This document shows positions 50,388 to 59,322 of a DNA stretch of 64,000 bases, piece by piece. Each line of letters opens with the position of its first letter. The first letter of the stretch is position 1. The stretch comes from Marinobacter pelagius (lineage in GTDB: Bacteria > Pseudomonadota > Gammaproteobacteria > Pseudomonadales > Oleiphilaceae), in contig NZ_QNRO01000002.1 in assembly GCF_003315345.1 (NCBI RefSeq), positions 62,001 through 126,000 on the forward strand. The letters run 5' to 3'. The notes under the pieces are model-generated. The model was not told where the DNA came from, did not search any database, and worked only from the letters and a program-made list of their open reading frames with translations. Made by a program: the position numbers and the translations under genes.

Positions 50388-52091
50388 ATGCAAGCAGTAG
50401 AACCGCAGGACTTCAGGGCGCTGGTGGAACATCATCCCCGAGCGATCATGTTGTCTACCACCGAGCCGCGCATTGCCTACGTCAATCGCAGCTTCCAGGC
50501 GGTCACCGGTTATTGCCAGGATGAGGTCCTCGGAGAGCCACCTTCGGTGCTGAGTTCCGGACTGCATTCCTGGGACTTCTACCGGGGCATGTGGGAGAGC
50601 ATCCACACCAACGGACGCTGGGAAGGGCTGATCTGGAACCGTCGCAAGAACGGCGAAACCTACCCGCAATGGCTGTCCATCTATCCCGTGGTCCAGGGCG
50701 CCCGGAAGTTCTACGCCGGCGTTTTCATGGATGTGGGGGATCCGGCGGCCGGGGACGAGCGTCTGGCCTCCCTGGCCTATTACGATCCTTTGACGGAGCT
50801 GCCCAACCGGTCCTTGTTCCAGGAATTCCTGAGAGCCCGGGTGGACCGCCGTCAGGGTGCGGTTGCCTGCTTCGGGGTGCTGTTTATTGATCTTGATTTC
50901 TTCAAGTCGATCAACGATCTCCACGGACATGACTGCGGCGACCAGGTGCTCAAGGCAGCGGCCCGCTGTATCCGGAGTGCCCTGAGGCGCAACGACGTGC
51001 TGGCCCGCCTGTCGGGGGATGAGTTTGCCGCGATTGTCGAGGTGGAGAACGACCTGGAACTGGAGAACATCGGCGAGCGACTGAACCGGGCGTTCCAGGA
51101 TCCGGTCCGGGTGGATGGCCGTGAGTATTTTCTCTCTGCCTCGGTGGGCGGGGCGATGTTTCCGGACCACGGGCGAACCAGTGCCGACCTGCTGCAGAAC
51201 GCCGACCGGGCCATGTACACCGCCAAGGTCGCCGGCCGAGCCTGCTTCCGACTATACAGTGCCGTGGAGAGTGAGCAGGGGCGACGGGAACAGCGCTTGT
51301 CCGAGGCCCTGATCGCCGCCCTCAAGACCGCCCCGGAACAGTTCCGGGTGGTCTACCAGCCCCAGTTTGACCTGGCCACGGGGCGTGTTGTCGGTTTAGA
51401 GGCGCTTTTCCGGTGGTTGCATCCGGAGTTCGGCGAGATCTCGCCGGCGGATTTTATCCCCATCGCGGAACATCGGGGCCACATCCATGACCTGACCGAG
51501 CACCTGTTGCGTTGTGTCCAGTCGGATCTCGACAGTGTCTCCGGGGAACAAATGCCCCACGGATTGCGCCTGGCCATCAATATTTCCGCCCGGCAGATTA
51601 CCGACACACGTCTGGACCAGGTGCTGGGTCCCTTCTTCGACCGCCTGGCAGCCCTGGGCTGGCGTCCGGAGCTGGAAATCACGGAGACCCACCTGATGAG
51701 CCTTTCCAGTCGCTGTCTGCAGCGGCTGCGCAGGTTTGGCGAGCAGGGTGTCGGTGTGGCCATCGATGATTTCGGAACCGGCTATTCCTCCCTCGCGTAC
51801 CTGCACACCCTCCCGGTGCAGGTTCTGAAGATTGATCGCCAGTTTACCCGGCAGCTGGGAACCGATGCCCGGGACGCGCGCATTGTCTCGGCTATTCTCG
51901 GTATTGCCGAGGCGCTGGGGCTGGAAGTGGTGGCCGAAGGAATCGAGAGTGAGGAACAGCTGGAGAAGTTGCGCCAGCTGCGGTGCCATCGGGGCCAGGG
52001 CTACCTGCTAGGCAAGCCCGTTGGGTGGAGTCAGATTGTTGCTGTTCTGATTGATGGACATCAATTCCAGTATGATTTTGTGGCTTCGTGA
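50388..52091 (+). CDS. PAS-GGDEF-EAL cyclic-di-GMP turnover protein
   Basis: A 567-residue cytoplasmic sensor. A PAS domain (about 5-125; YVNRSFQAVTGYCQDEVLG, RRKNGETYPQWLSIYP) is followed by GGDEF with SGDEF (209-213), an RxxD inhibitory site (RRND) five residues before it, and DLDFFKSINDLHGHDCGD. The EAL domain is intact: EAL 338-340, NISARQ, ETHLM, and IDDFGTGYSS (D460-D461). Phosphodiesterase activity is likely; cyclase activity is possible since SGDEF variants can be active. The PAS ligand is unknown. Confidence 0.93.
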   Translation: MQAVEPQDFRALVEHHPRAIMLSTTEPRIAYVNRSFQAVTGYCQDEVLGEPPSVLSSGLHSWDFYRGMWESIHTNGRWEGLIWNRRKNGETYPQWLSIYPVVQGARKFYAGVFMDVGDPAAGDERLASLAYYDPLTELPNRSLFQEFLRARVDRRQGAVACFGVLFIDLDFFKSINDLHGHDCGDQVLKAAARCIRSALRRNDVLARLSGDEFAAIVEVENDLELENIGERLNRAFQDPVRVDGREYFLSASVGGAMFPDHGRTSADLLQNADRAMYTAKVAGRACFRLYSAVESEQGRREQRLSEALIAALKTAPEQFRVVYQPQFDLATGRVVGLEALFRWLHPEFGEISPADFIPIAEHRGHIHDLTEHLLRCVQSDLDSVSGEQMPHGLRLAINISARQITDTRLDQVLGPFFDRLAALGWRPELEITETHLMSLSSRCLQRLRRFGEQGVGVAIDDFGTGYSSLAYLHTLPVQVLKIDRQFTRQLGTDARDARIVSAILGIAEALGLEVVAEGIESEEQLEKLRQLRCHRGQGYLLGKPVGWSQIVAVLIDGHQFQYDFVAS

Positions 52092-52117
52092 GCCGGTGAT
52101 TGCAAAATATGGCTAGG
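52092..52117 (+). repeat. Direct repeat, right copy, after PAS-GGDEF-EAL gene
   Basis: Begins on the base after the PAS-GGDEF-EAL stop codon and shares GCCGGTG and the exact 14-mer TGCAAAATATGGCT with 50281-50308. It lies 55 bp before the AraC-type gene's ATG, so both copies occupy similar positions upstream of a gene. Confidence 0.6.
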
Positions 52118-52172
52118 GTTTCGGGGCAATTTCCAATAAAAATAGCAAAGTCCCTCAAGATTGTGTGGTTTT

Positions 52173-53132
52173 ATGTCCCGGGAACCCTTGGCAACCGTTG
52201 AACTGGACGGCTTCCTCCGCCTGAATCGCGCCTCACTGGCAGAGTTTCAGGCTGCCTTGCGATTATTGGCGAGCTTGCCGTCGATCCAGTGCCACTCAAC
52301 AGACGACAGTGATCTGGCCGTTGGCGCCCTTTATGTCGTCTCGTCTGACCAGGGTAAGGTCCTGTGCCTGTCAGTGGATCAGGCATTGACTATTACCGGC
52401 TGGGACTCTCCCGTGACCCTGTGGTTGCGGGTCCTGGCCGGTCGGGTGCGTATAGGCGGGAGGTGTGCGGCGCCAGTCGTTCATACTGAAGCCTGCTGTG
52501 TCGGCCCGGGGGCGTTGACGGTGCGCCTGGCCGCAGGCACCCGATTGGTGATGGTTATCCCCTCGGAGCGGTCGACGTTACCCGAGGGGCAAGCCTCTCG
52601 CTGCGTCTCCAGCAGTATGGTCCGTTGCCTGATTGACCCCTTTCTTCTCCAGGCAAGGTTTTTCCTGGACAGTGAGCAGGCGGAAACGCGCACCCGGCAG
52701 TTGCTTGCGCGTCTGGTGGAGCTGGAGACCACTGGGCAGGTTCTCGGCGGGCAGGCATTACCGACGCTCGACCGGCGGGTAAAACGAGCGATAGACTGGA
52801 TCCGGCGTGAATCGGACTGGCAGTTCGACCTGCATTCATTGGCGAGCCATGCCGGGGCCAGCGAGCGCAACCTGTACTACCTGATGAAACGGGAGACCGG
52901 CGTTACACCTTACCGTTTCTATCAGCATTGCCGGCTGATCCGCGTGCGCCGCCGGCTGGTGGACTGCCAGTGCGAGGTGCCCCATATTTCCCACTATGCG
53001 GCTGACGAGGGCTTCAGTCATCTGGGGCGCTTTGCCGCGCTGTACCGTGAGCATTTCGGCGAACTGCCCAGCGAGACCATTCAGTGGCGGCGGGCACTCC
53101 TGGACCGGGCGGCCGGCAGACAGGCCAGCTGA
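52173..53132 (+). CDS. AraC family transcription regulator
   Basis: A 319-residue regulator. The C-terminal ~100 residues are the double helix-turn-helix: FDLHSLASHAGASERNLYYLMKRETGVTPYRFYQHCRLIRVRRRL, then the second helix in HISHYAADEGFSHLGRFAALYREHFGELPSE. The N-terminal ~200 residues may be a diverged cupin sensor (ALTITGWDSPVTLWLRVLAGRVRIGG). ATG 52173 is chosen; a TTG at 52161 is an alternative. It converges on the RND genes, so control of those is not implied by position. Confidence 0.88.
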   Translation: MSREPLATVELDGFLRLNRASLAEFQAALRLLASLPSIQCHSTDDSDLAVGALYVVSSDQGKVLCLSVDQALTITGWDSPVTLWLRVLAGRVRIGGRCAAPVVHTEACCVGPGALTVRLAAGTRLVMVIPSERSTLPEGQASRCVSSSMVRCLIDPFLLQARFFLDSEQAETRTRQLLARLVELETTGQVLGGQALPTLDRRVKRAIDWIRRESDWQFDLHSLASHAGASERNLYYLMKRETGVTPYRFYQHCRLIRVRRRLVDCQCEVPHISHYAADEGFSHLGRFAALYREHFGELPSETIQWRRALLDRAAGRQAS

Positions 53133-53153
53133 GTCATTTCCTGATCCCCCAAG

Positions 53154-53190
53154 AAAAAGCCCGGTTACCTTTCGGTGACCGGGCTTTTTT
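53154..53190. terminator. Bidirectional intrinsic terminator
   Basis: GCCCGGTTACC pairs with GGTGACCGGGC around a TTTC loop, with one G-T pair. A run of five A precedes the stem and six T follow it, so it works in both directions, ending the AraC-type gene (+) and the RND operon (-). Confidence 0.9.
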
Positions 53191-53202
53191 CCGTTACGGC
53201 TA

Positions 53203-56200
53203 TCAGTGGCCTGTTGCCGGTTTGCCGGCTTCGGGCTCTTCACCATATTCATCGGCGGCCGAACCGTGATGATCCCGCGCCAGCAGTATGTAGAAAGCCG
53301 GCAGCACGAAGATGGTGAACAGGGTGCCGATACCAAGACCGGCACTGATGGTCAGCCCGATGGCGAAACGGCTCTGCGCGCCGGGGCCGACGGCAATCAG
53401 CAGCGGAACCATGGCGAAGATCAGGGCCAGAGAGGTCATTATGATTGGCCGCAGACGGATGGCTGCCGCCTCAATGACCGCCTGAACCTTGTCCAGGCCG
53501 CGCTCCTTCTGCAACAGGTTGGCGAACTCCACGATCAGGATGCCGTTTTTGGACACCACCCCGATCAGGGTGATCAGCCCCACCTGGGTGTAAATGTTCA
53601 TGGTGGCGAAGCCCAGTACGATGAAGGCCATGGCGCCGGCAACGGACATGGGCACGGATACCAGGATGATGAACGGATCACGCCAGCTCTCGAATTGCGC
53701 TGCCAGTACCAGGTAGATCACCAACAGTGACAGGAAGAAGGTGACCATCAGGGCGCTGCCCTGGGTCGCCAACTGGCGCGTCTGGCCGGTATAGTCGTAG
53801 CTGAATCCTTGCGGGAAAACATTCTCTGCAGTCTGTTCCATGAACGTCATGGCATCGCCCAGGGCCACGCCCGGCATCACCACTCCTTGCAGGGTCAGCG
53901 AGTTCAGCTGATTGAACTGGGTCCGGTTGGACGGCTCGACATCATGGCTGAAGCTCACCAAGCCCCCCAGGGGCACCAGCTCGCCGGTGTCGGTCCGGAT
54001 GTGGTAATCGTTCAGGGCCTGCTCATCCAGCCGGAACTGCTGGTCGACCTGGGGAATGACCTGGTAGGAACGGCCTTCCATGCTGAACCGGTTGATGTAT
54101 CCGCCGCCCAGCATGCTCGAAAGCGCCTGGCCTACGTCCTGCATGGATAGCCCCAGGTCGGCAACCCGGTCACGGTCAACATTGATGCGGGTGATCGGCC
54201 GGTCAAAGTTGATGGACTTTTGCAGGAACATGAAGTTGCCACTGGCCATGGCCTTGCCGAGCAGCTCATCCGCCACCTGGTCCAGCTGCTCGTAGCTGCT
54301 GCCGGTGGTGATCACGAACTGGAACGGTAGGCCACCACCGGAGCCCGGCAGGGATGGGCGGGGGAAGACCGCAGTCTGCAGGCCGGTCACTTTCTTCAGC
54401 TCCGCGTTGAGCATGGGCTGGACTTCGAACTGGGTGACTTCGCGCTCGCTCCAGGGTTTCATCTTGAACCCGCCGAACACCGCGTTGGGACTGGTGATGC
54501 CGAGAATCATGAAATCCTCGTTATAGCCCGGGACGGTGGTCATCCGGTTCTGGACTTCCTCGCCATGCTCGCGCAGATAGTCCAGAGTCGCGGTCTGGGG
54601 GCCCAGACCCTGGTAGAACAGGATGCCCTGGTCTTCGGTGGGCGCGAGCTCGTTCTGGCTCATCGTCACCATGAAGTAGATGGAGCCCAGTACCACCACC
54701 GCAAAGAATACCACCACCGATTTGGTCTGCATCAGTGATGCCAAAGCGGACTTGTAGCCATTTGACAGGCCGTTGAAGGTTTTCTCGACCAGGACCTCGA
54801 GCCGGCCGGGGTTGCCGTGAGCTTTGAGGACCTTGCCGGAAAGCATCGGTGACAGCGTCAGCGCCACAATGCCCGAGATCACGACGGTGCCGGCGAGGGT
54901 AAAGGCAAATTCGGTGAACAGCGAGCCCACCAGACCGCCCATGAAACCGATGGGCGCGTACACCGCCACCAGGGTGGTGGTCATGGCGATGATCGGCACA
55001 GCCATTTCCCGGGCACCGTTGATGGCGGCATCAAAACGGGATTCGCCTTGTTCGATGTGCCGGTGCACGTTTTCAACCATGATGATGGCGTCATCCACAA
55101 CCAGGCCGATAGCCAGCACCATGGACAGCAAGGTCAGCAGGTTCAGGGAGAACCCGAACATGAGCATGATGAAGGCACCGCCGATCAGGGACAGGGGCAC
55201 CGCCACCGAGGGCACCACCGAGGCGCGGATCGAGCCCAGGCACAGGAACACCACCACCAGTACGATGACCAGTGCTTCGAGCAAAGTTTTGATGACTTCG
55301 TTGATGGAGTCTTCAATAAAGTCGGAGGCGTCATAGGCGAGCCGGACATTCAGGCCCGATGGCAGCTGGCTTTCTATATCCGGAAGCGTGTCCTTGACCA
55401 GACCGGCCACTGTCAGCGGGTTGGCTCCGGGCGCCAGTTCAATCGCAACGTAGGTGGCGGGCTGGCCCTTGTACAGCGCCAGCTCATCATAGGTTTGCGA
55501 ACCCAGTTCCACGCGCGCGATGTCCTGGAGCCGGATCTGCGTGCCGTCCCGGGTTTTCACCACCAGGTTTCGGAACTGGTCGGGGTCGGCCACATCGGTA
55601 TCGCTGGTCATGGCGATTTCAACATACTGACCCTTGGTGTTGCCCACCGCAGCCTGGTAGTTGTTGGCCCGGAGCTTGGCAACCACTTCGGTCGGTGTCA
55701 TGTCGACCGCGGCCAGGCGCTCCGGGTCCAGCCACACCCTCAGCGCAAACTTGCGGCCGAACAGGCGGGCCTTGCCGACACCGGAGAGTGCCTGCAGCTT
55801 GGGTTGTACCACCCGGGTCAGGTAATCGGTGATCTGTGGTACCGCCAGTTCGGTGCTGTAGAAGGCGATATACATCAGCGCCGTGGAGTCACCGGTGGTG
55901 GAGGTGATCACCGGGTCCTGGGCTTCGGCCGGCAGCACGTTGCGCTGACTGGCCACTTTGGCCTGGATTTCCGCCAGGGCGGCATTGGCGTCGTAGTTCA
56001 GCTCCATCTTGGCCTGGATGGTGGACACGCCCTGGGAGCTGGTGGAGGTCAGGTAATCGATACCGCTCGCTTCGGCTATGGCCTGCTGCAGCGGCGTGGT
56101 GATGAAGCCCTTGATCAGGTCGGAGCTGGCCCCCGGGTAGGCGGTGGTGACCGTTACCGTTGTGCTCTCAAGTTCCGGATACTGCCGGATCTCCATCTCC

Positions 56201-56289
56201 ATGGCGGCCCGGGCCCCGAGCAGCAGGATCAGGAGGCTGACCACCGTCGCCAGTACCGGACGGTGGATGAATATGTCGGTAAATCGCAT
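53203..56289 (-). CDS. RND efflux pump inner-membrane transporter (HAE-1)
   Basis: A 1028-residue RND transporter with 12 predicted membrane segments and two large periplasmic loops. GLVVDDAIIMVENVHRHIE holds the paired Asp of the proton relay in TM4. Typical MexB/AcrB-family stretches are TDIFIHRPVLATVVSLLI, VTTAYPGASSDLI, QNELAPTEDQG and VGVVSKNG-type IGVVSKNGILIVEFAN. It exports lipophilic drugs or metabolites through a tripartite complex. The start overlaps the adaptor stop by one base (TAATG). No outer-membrane factor gene is adjacent. Confidence 0.93.
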   Translation of the reverse strand: MRFTDIFIHRPVLATVVSLLILLLGARAAMEMEIRQYPELESTTVTVTTAYPGASSDLIKGFITTPLQQAIAEASGIDYLTSTSSQGVSTIQAKMELNYDANAALAEIQAKVASQRNVLPAEAQDPVITSTTGDSTALMYIAFYSTELAVPQITDYLTRVVQPKLQALSGVGKARLFGRKFALRVWLDPERLAAVDMTPTEVVAKLRANNYQAAVGNTKGQYVEIAMTSDTDVADPDQFRNLVVKTRDGTQIRLQDIARVELGSQTYDELALYKGQPATYVAIELAPGANPLTVAGLVKDTLPDIESQLPSGLNVRLAYDASDFIEDSINEVIKTLLEALVIVLVVVFLCLGSIRASVVPSVAVPLSLIGGAFIMLMFGFSLNLLTLLSMVLAIGLVVDDAIIMVENVHRHIEQGESRFDAAINGAREMAVPIIAMTTTLVAVYAPIGFMGGLVGSLFTEFAFTLAGTVVISGIVALTLSPMLSGKVLKAHGNPGRLEVLVEKTFNGLSNGYKSALASLMQTKSVVVFFAVVVLGSIYFMVTMSQNELAPTEDQGILFYQGLGPQTATLDYLREHGEEVQNRMTTVPGYNEDFMILGITSPNAVFGGFKMKPWSEREVTQFEVQPMLNAELKKVTGLQTAVFPRPSLPGSGGGLPFQFVITTGSSYEQLDQVADELLGKAMASGNFMFLQKSINFDRPITRINVDRDRVADLGLSMQDVGQALSSMLGGGYINRFSMEGRSYQVIPQVDQQFRLDEQALNDYHIRTDTGELVPLGGLVSFSHDVEPSNRTQFNQLNSLTLQGVVMPGVALGDAMTFMEQTAENVFPQGFSYDYTGQTRQLATQGSALMVTFFLSLLVIYLVLAAQFESWRDPFIILVSVPMSVAGAMAFIVLGFATMNIYTQVGLITLIGVVSKNGILIVEFANLLQKERGLDKVQAVIEAAAIRLRPIIMTSLALIFAMVPLLIAVGPGAQSRFAIGLTISAGLGIGTLFTIFVLPAFYILLARDHHGSAADEYGEEPEAGKPATGH

Positions 56290-57392
56290 TATTCAGACGC
56301 CTCCTGATTTTGGTCGGAGCCTTCCTGGATTTCGACTTTCTGCCCGGCCCGCAGTCTCAGCAGGGCCTTGGACACCACGGTCTCACCGGCTTCGAGGCCG
56401 GAAAGAATGGCCACCCGGCCGTCACGGGTCTGGCCGGTGGTGACCGTACGACGTTCCACGATCAGCTTGCCATCGCCATTTTCGGTCACAACAAATACGA
56501 AGTCCCCATAAGTGTTATAGGAAATAGCGGTGCGGGGAATGGTGACCACCTCTTTGTCTTCCGGTTGCAGTGTCATCACCGACGCGAACATCCCGGGGCG
56601 CAACAGGTTGTCGGGATTGCTGATTGTGGCCCGGACCCGAACGGTTCGGGTTTCCGGGTTGACCGAGGTGTTGATGGCACTGATCTCGCCCTCGAACCGA
56701 CCCTGGGGCACGGCCGCGACTGTGACCTCCACTGGATGGCCGGTGTCAATATCGGCGAGGTTTTTCTCCGAAAGGGTGTAATCGGCGTAGATCGGGTCAA
56801 GCATGTTGATCTCGACGATGGGTGTGCCGGTGGCGATATACTCACCCTGGTCAACCATGCGGATGCCCACCGTGCCGTCAAACGGTGCCCGGATAATCTT
56901 CTTGTTGAGCTGAGCCTCGGCCTCGTTTACCCGCGCACGGGCGGCATCGTAGTTGGCTTTGGCCTGGTCATACTGGGACTGTGATACGGCCCGCCTGGGA
57001 AGCAGGTCAGACACCCGCTGGAACTCCTGGGCGGCAAGCTGGGCCTCGGCTCGCCGTGTGCGCAGGGCCGCTTCGTCGATTTCTGCATTCAGGCGGATAA
57101 GAACATCGCCCTTCTGGACAGTGTCGCCGGACTCGAAGTTGATACTTTCAATGACGCCGGGCACCTCGTTGGCAACCGCGATGCCATTGACGGCTTCAAT
57201 ACTGCCGACGGCCTTCAGAGATGGTGTCCACTGTTCGGTGCGCGCATCGGTGGCGGAGATCTTTGCCGGCGGTTGCGGCTGGGACATTTGCTCCTTCATT
57301 TGGCCGAACTGGTAGAACTTGTAGCCAAAGATGCCACCAAGGACGACGCCAAGAAAAATAATGACAATGATGAAGCGGGAAGCAGTGCGCAT
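56289..57392 (-). CDS. RND efflux pump periplasmic adaptor (membrane fusion protein)
   Basis: A 367-residue adaptor with one N-terminal hydrophobic anchor (about 7-25). VGSIEAVNGIAVANEVPGVIESINFESGDTVQKGDVL is the barrel/lipoyl half; RRAEAQLAAQEFQRVSDLLPRRAVSQSQYDQAKANYDAARARVNEAEAQL the hairpin; KKIIRAPFDGTVGIRMVDQGEYI the second lipoyl half. It joins the RND transporter to an outer-membrane channel. It is first in the two-gene operon. A perfect 8 bp inverted repeat stands 30 bp upstream. Confidence 0.93.
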   Translation of the reverse strand: MRTASRFIIVIIFLGVVLGGIFGYKFYQFGQMKEQMSQPQPPAKISATDARTEQWTPSLKAVGSIEAVNGIAVANEVPGVIESINFESGDTVQKGDVLIRLNAEIDEAALRTRRAEAQLAAQEFQRVSDLLPRRAVSQSQYDQAKANYDAARARVNEAEAQLNKKIIRAPFDGTVGIRMVDQGEYIATGTPIVEINMLDPIYADYTLSEKNLADIDTGHPVEVTVAAVPQGRFEGEISAINTSVNPETRTVRVRATISNPDNLLRPGMFASVMTLQPEDKEVVTIPRTAISYNTYGDFVFVVTENGDGKLIVERRTVTTGQTRDGRVAILSGLEAGETVVSKALLRLRAGQKVEIQEGSDQNQEASE

Positions 57393-57422
57393 AGTTCAGA
57401 CCCTGGAATCTGTATCCATTGA

Positions 57423-57445
57423 GTGTTGATGCCTCGGATCAACAC
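57423..57445 (-). promoter_or_regulatory. Candidate operator of the RND operon
   Basis: GTGTTGAT and ATCAACAC, perfect inverted 8-mers with a 7 bp spacer, lie 30 bp upstream of the adaptor ATG on the minus strand. There is no T-run, so it is not a terminator. Size and place fit a dimeric repressor site such as a TetR-type one, but no regulator gene is identified. Confidence 0.4.
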
Positions 57446-57665
57446 AGGTGATATTGGAGGCGGTTATTTTTCCGTAAAACGTAGCATCCTATAAAAAAAC
57501 GAGAGGGCTTGTCACCGTTTTGACAGCCTTTAAGACTAAATTCAGAAAGCAGATCGAAAAGCAGTATCCAGGGGGCGCAATGCGCTACCCCCGATTGCCG
57601 GACACTGGCATTTTCCATATCGCAGGTGACACAATTACGACCGCATGCCAAAAGGGGATTAGCCC

Positions 57666-58169
57666 ATGCAGTGGATTCTCGGTCTGGCGCTGGCCGCGGC
57701 CGTTTTCGTTATTCTTAAACGCTGGGGCGCATTGACGCCGGAAAAGAAAAAAGATGCCGTCTGGAAGAGCGTTCTGGTGGTCGGTGGTGCCCTGTTGCTG
57801 TTCATGGTACTGACTGGTCGGGTTCATGTCATTACCGCCGCCATTGCCGCGGTGATACCCCTGCTGCGCAAGGTGCCGGCCCTGTTGAAATATGCTCCGG
57901 CCCTGGCCCGGATGATGGGCAGGGAGATCCCCGATCCGGAGGCTGATTCACAGCAGCAGGCCGGCCAGAGTCCGCCATCGGCCAGTGATATGTCTGAACG
58001 CGAGGCCTGTGAAATACTGGGAGTGGAGCCCGGCTGCCCGAAGGAGGACATCATTGCCGCCCATCGCCGGTTGATCCAGAAACTGCACCCGGACCGGGGC
58101 GGCAACGATTACCTCGCCGCCAAGATCAACGAAGCAAAACAGGTGTTGCTGAAGAAGGTCCGGGCCTGA
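57666..58169 (+). CDS. Membrane-anchored J-domain protein
   Basis: A 167-residue protein. An N-terminal membrane segment (about 4-20) and a second hydrophobic stretch (about 35-68) are followed by a linker and a C-terminal J domain (about 105-167) with [53 protein letters not shown] is the DnaK-stimulating motif. The layout recalls Pam18/TIM14-type J proteins. A GGGG lies before the ATG. Function is not known. Confidence 0.85.
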   Translation: MQWILGLALAAAVFVILKRWGALTPEKKKDAVWKSVLVVGGALLLFMVLTGRVHVITAAIAAVIPLLRKVPALLKYAPALARMMGREIPDPEADSQQQAGQSPPSASDMSEREACEILGVEPGCPKEDIIAAHRRLIQKLHPDRGGNDYLAAKINEAKQVLLKKVRA

Positions 58170-58170
58170 G

Positions 58171-58968
58171 TCAGGGCACAATCTCTACCTTGACCTCCAC
58201 GCTGCGGCTGCCGGAGCGGTTGCTCTCCACCTGGTAGGCGATGCCACTGTCACTTCGGGTGCCGCTCCGGACTACGCTGCCCAGAGAAACCCATTGCCCG
58301 GGCTCCACCCGCCGGATCGTCAGCAGCGCTTCCGTCTCATAGCCCTGGATCTTGGCCGGATCCTCCTCGAACGAGACAATATTCAGTTCCACCGCCTGGC
58401 TCGAAATAACCTGAGCGCTGACCAGAAAACCGCTCCGGGTCTCCACCTGCTCGAGAAATGCCGCCGGATTCCGGCCTCCACGAATGGCGATGGGCAGGGT
58501 GCGAATCTGGCCGGAGGTGATGTGGGCGGTCTGGCCATCCTGAACCAGCAGGGTCCGCTGCTGGTTGCTACCGGTGCTGGTGGTCTTGCGCTCAACGGTC
58601 ACAGCGACGTTCCCGTCCCGGGCTGAGACGCCCGCCCCCGAGCGTTCGCCACCGACTTCTTCACGGATCCTCACTGTGATCCGAAGCTGGGCGGGCGCTA
58701 CGTCCAGTGACTCCACCAGAGTGCCGATCTCATCCAGCAAATGGGGCTCGCCCCGCACCATCAGCTGCTGTCCCCGGGCAGTCACCGTAACCGGGGCATT
58801 GGCATACAGGTCCCGGATCTGGGCGGCCACGTCTTCAGCGGAGCGGGCATCCAGCTGGTAACTGCGGGTCTCGGTCTGGGCATGGGCAGACACGGAAGTG
58901 AGCCAGATGGGCACGACCATGACCAACAGGACCAGTAAACGGCTCAGGCTGACGTGGAACGAGGGCAT
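58171..58968 (-). CDS. Secretin-like periplasmic protein, truncated architecture
   Basis: A 265-residue exported protein; signal peptide ends near AHA (about residue 31). The start of the mature part (YQLDARSAEDVAAQIRDLYA, then PVTVTARGQQLMVRGEPHLLDEIGTLVESLD) resembles secretin N-domains. Later RTLLVQDGQTAHITSGQ resembles the dGqta stretch of the secretin core, but the C-terminal barrel is too short for a channel. GGAG precedes the chosen ATG; the frame is open to 59094. A stand-alone secretin-N-like protein is inferred. Confidence 0.75.
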   Translation of the reverse strand: MPSFHVSLSRLLVLLVMVVPIWLTSVSAHAQTETRSYQLDARSAEDVAAQIRDLYANAPVTVTARGQQLMVRGEPHLLDEIGTLVESLDVAPAQLRITVRIREEVGGERSGAGVSARDGNVAVTVERKTTSTGSNQQRTLLVQDGQTAHITSGQIRTLPIAIRGGRNPAAFLEQVETRSGFLVSAQVISSQAVELNIVSFEEDPAKIQGYETEALLTIRRVEPGQWVSLGSVVRSGTRSDSGIAYQVESNRSGSRSVEVKVEIVP

Positions 58969-59112
58969 ATGCACTCCGCAAAGACAGGGTAAACGGAAAA
59001 ACTTTGGCCTCCGGGTTGCCAAGGCGGAAAGCGGAGGTATATATTGAAGAGCATGAAGACCACAAACGCGACCTGTCAATTGAATGTTCTGCAAGCTTTC
59101 GGGGTAAAACCG

Positions 59113-59190
59113 ATGGCTGCGGTCGCTGCCGTGTTTTTTTGGTGGTTTGGTTATGGCTTTTATTTTAGCCAGAACCCGGGCCGCCTATAG
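59113..59190 (+). CDS. Aromatic leader peptide (attenuator) of the DAHP synthase gene
   Basis: A 25-codon reading frame, MAAVAAVFFWWFGYGFYFSQNPGRL ending in TAG (shown here only as its key part FFWWFGYGFYF). Nine of its 25 residues are Phe, Trp or Tyr, with eight of them within the twelve codons 8-18 region. It is placed upstream of a terminator and the DAHP synthase gene, the plan of pheL-type leader peptides. Ribosome stalling when aromatic tRNAs are scarce would favour readthrough. Ribosome-binding site is weak (GGGG). Confidence 0.75.
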   Translation: MAAVAAVFFWWFGYGFYFSQNPGRL

Positions 59191-59217
59191 GATTTTGATC
59201 CGACGAATTACGAGGAA

Positions 59218-59244
59218 GGCAGCCCGGCAGTAACCCAGGCTGCC
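59218..59244 (+). promoter_or_regulatory. Leader hairpin between leader peptide and attenuator
   Basis: GGCAGCC pairs with GGCTGCC across a 13 nt loop. It lies between the leader peptide stop and the attenuator terminator. Within it CCCAGGCT (59234-59241) could instead pair with AGCTGGG (59277-59283) of the terminator's 3' side, with one bulged base, a possible antiterminator. Confidence 0.5.
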
Positions 59245-59254
59245 ACCGGACTCG

Positions 59255-59291
59255 AAAAAGCCCCGACTGGTAGCCCAGCTGGGGCTTTTTT
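59255..59291 (+). terminator. Attenuator terminator before the DAHP synthase gene
   Basis: AAAAAGCCCC and GGGGCTTTTTT form the base of a stem in which ACTGG and CCCAG pair inside, followed by six T. It ends 31 bp before the DAHP synthase ATG, so it can only be a regulated terminator for that gene, or the terminator of something upstream on the plus strand; only the leader peptide is there. Confidence 0.85.
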
Positions 59292-59322
59292 GATTCTGAC
59301 CAAGGGAAACGGGAACACCGCT

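Noticed and set aside
52173-53132. AraC-type gene as local regulator of the RND operon
   Set aside because: The genes converge and a strong bidirectional terminator lies between; no shared promoter region exists.
55048-56307. 419-codon open frame on the plus strand
   Set aside because: It is antisense to the RND transporter and His/Gln-rich, typical of reverse frames of coding DNA.
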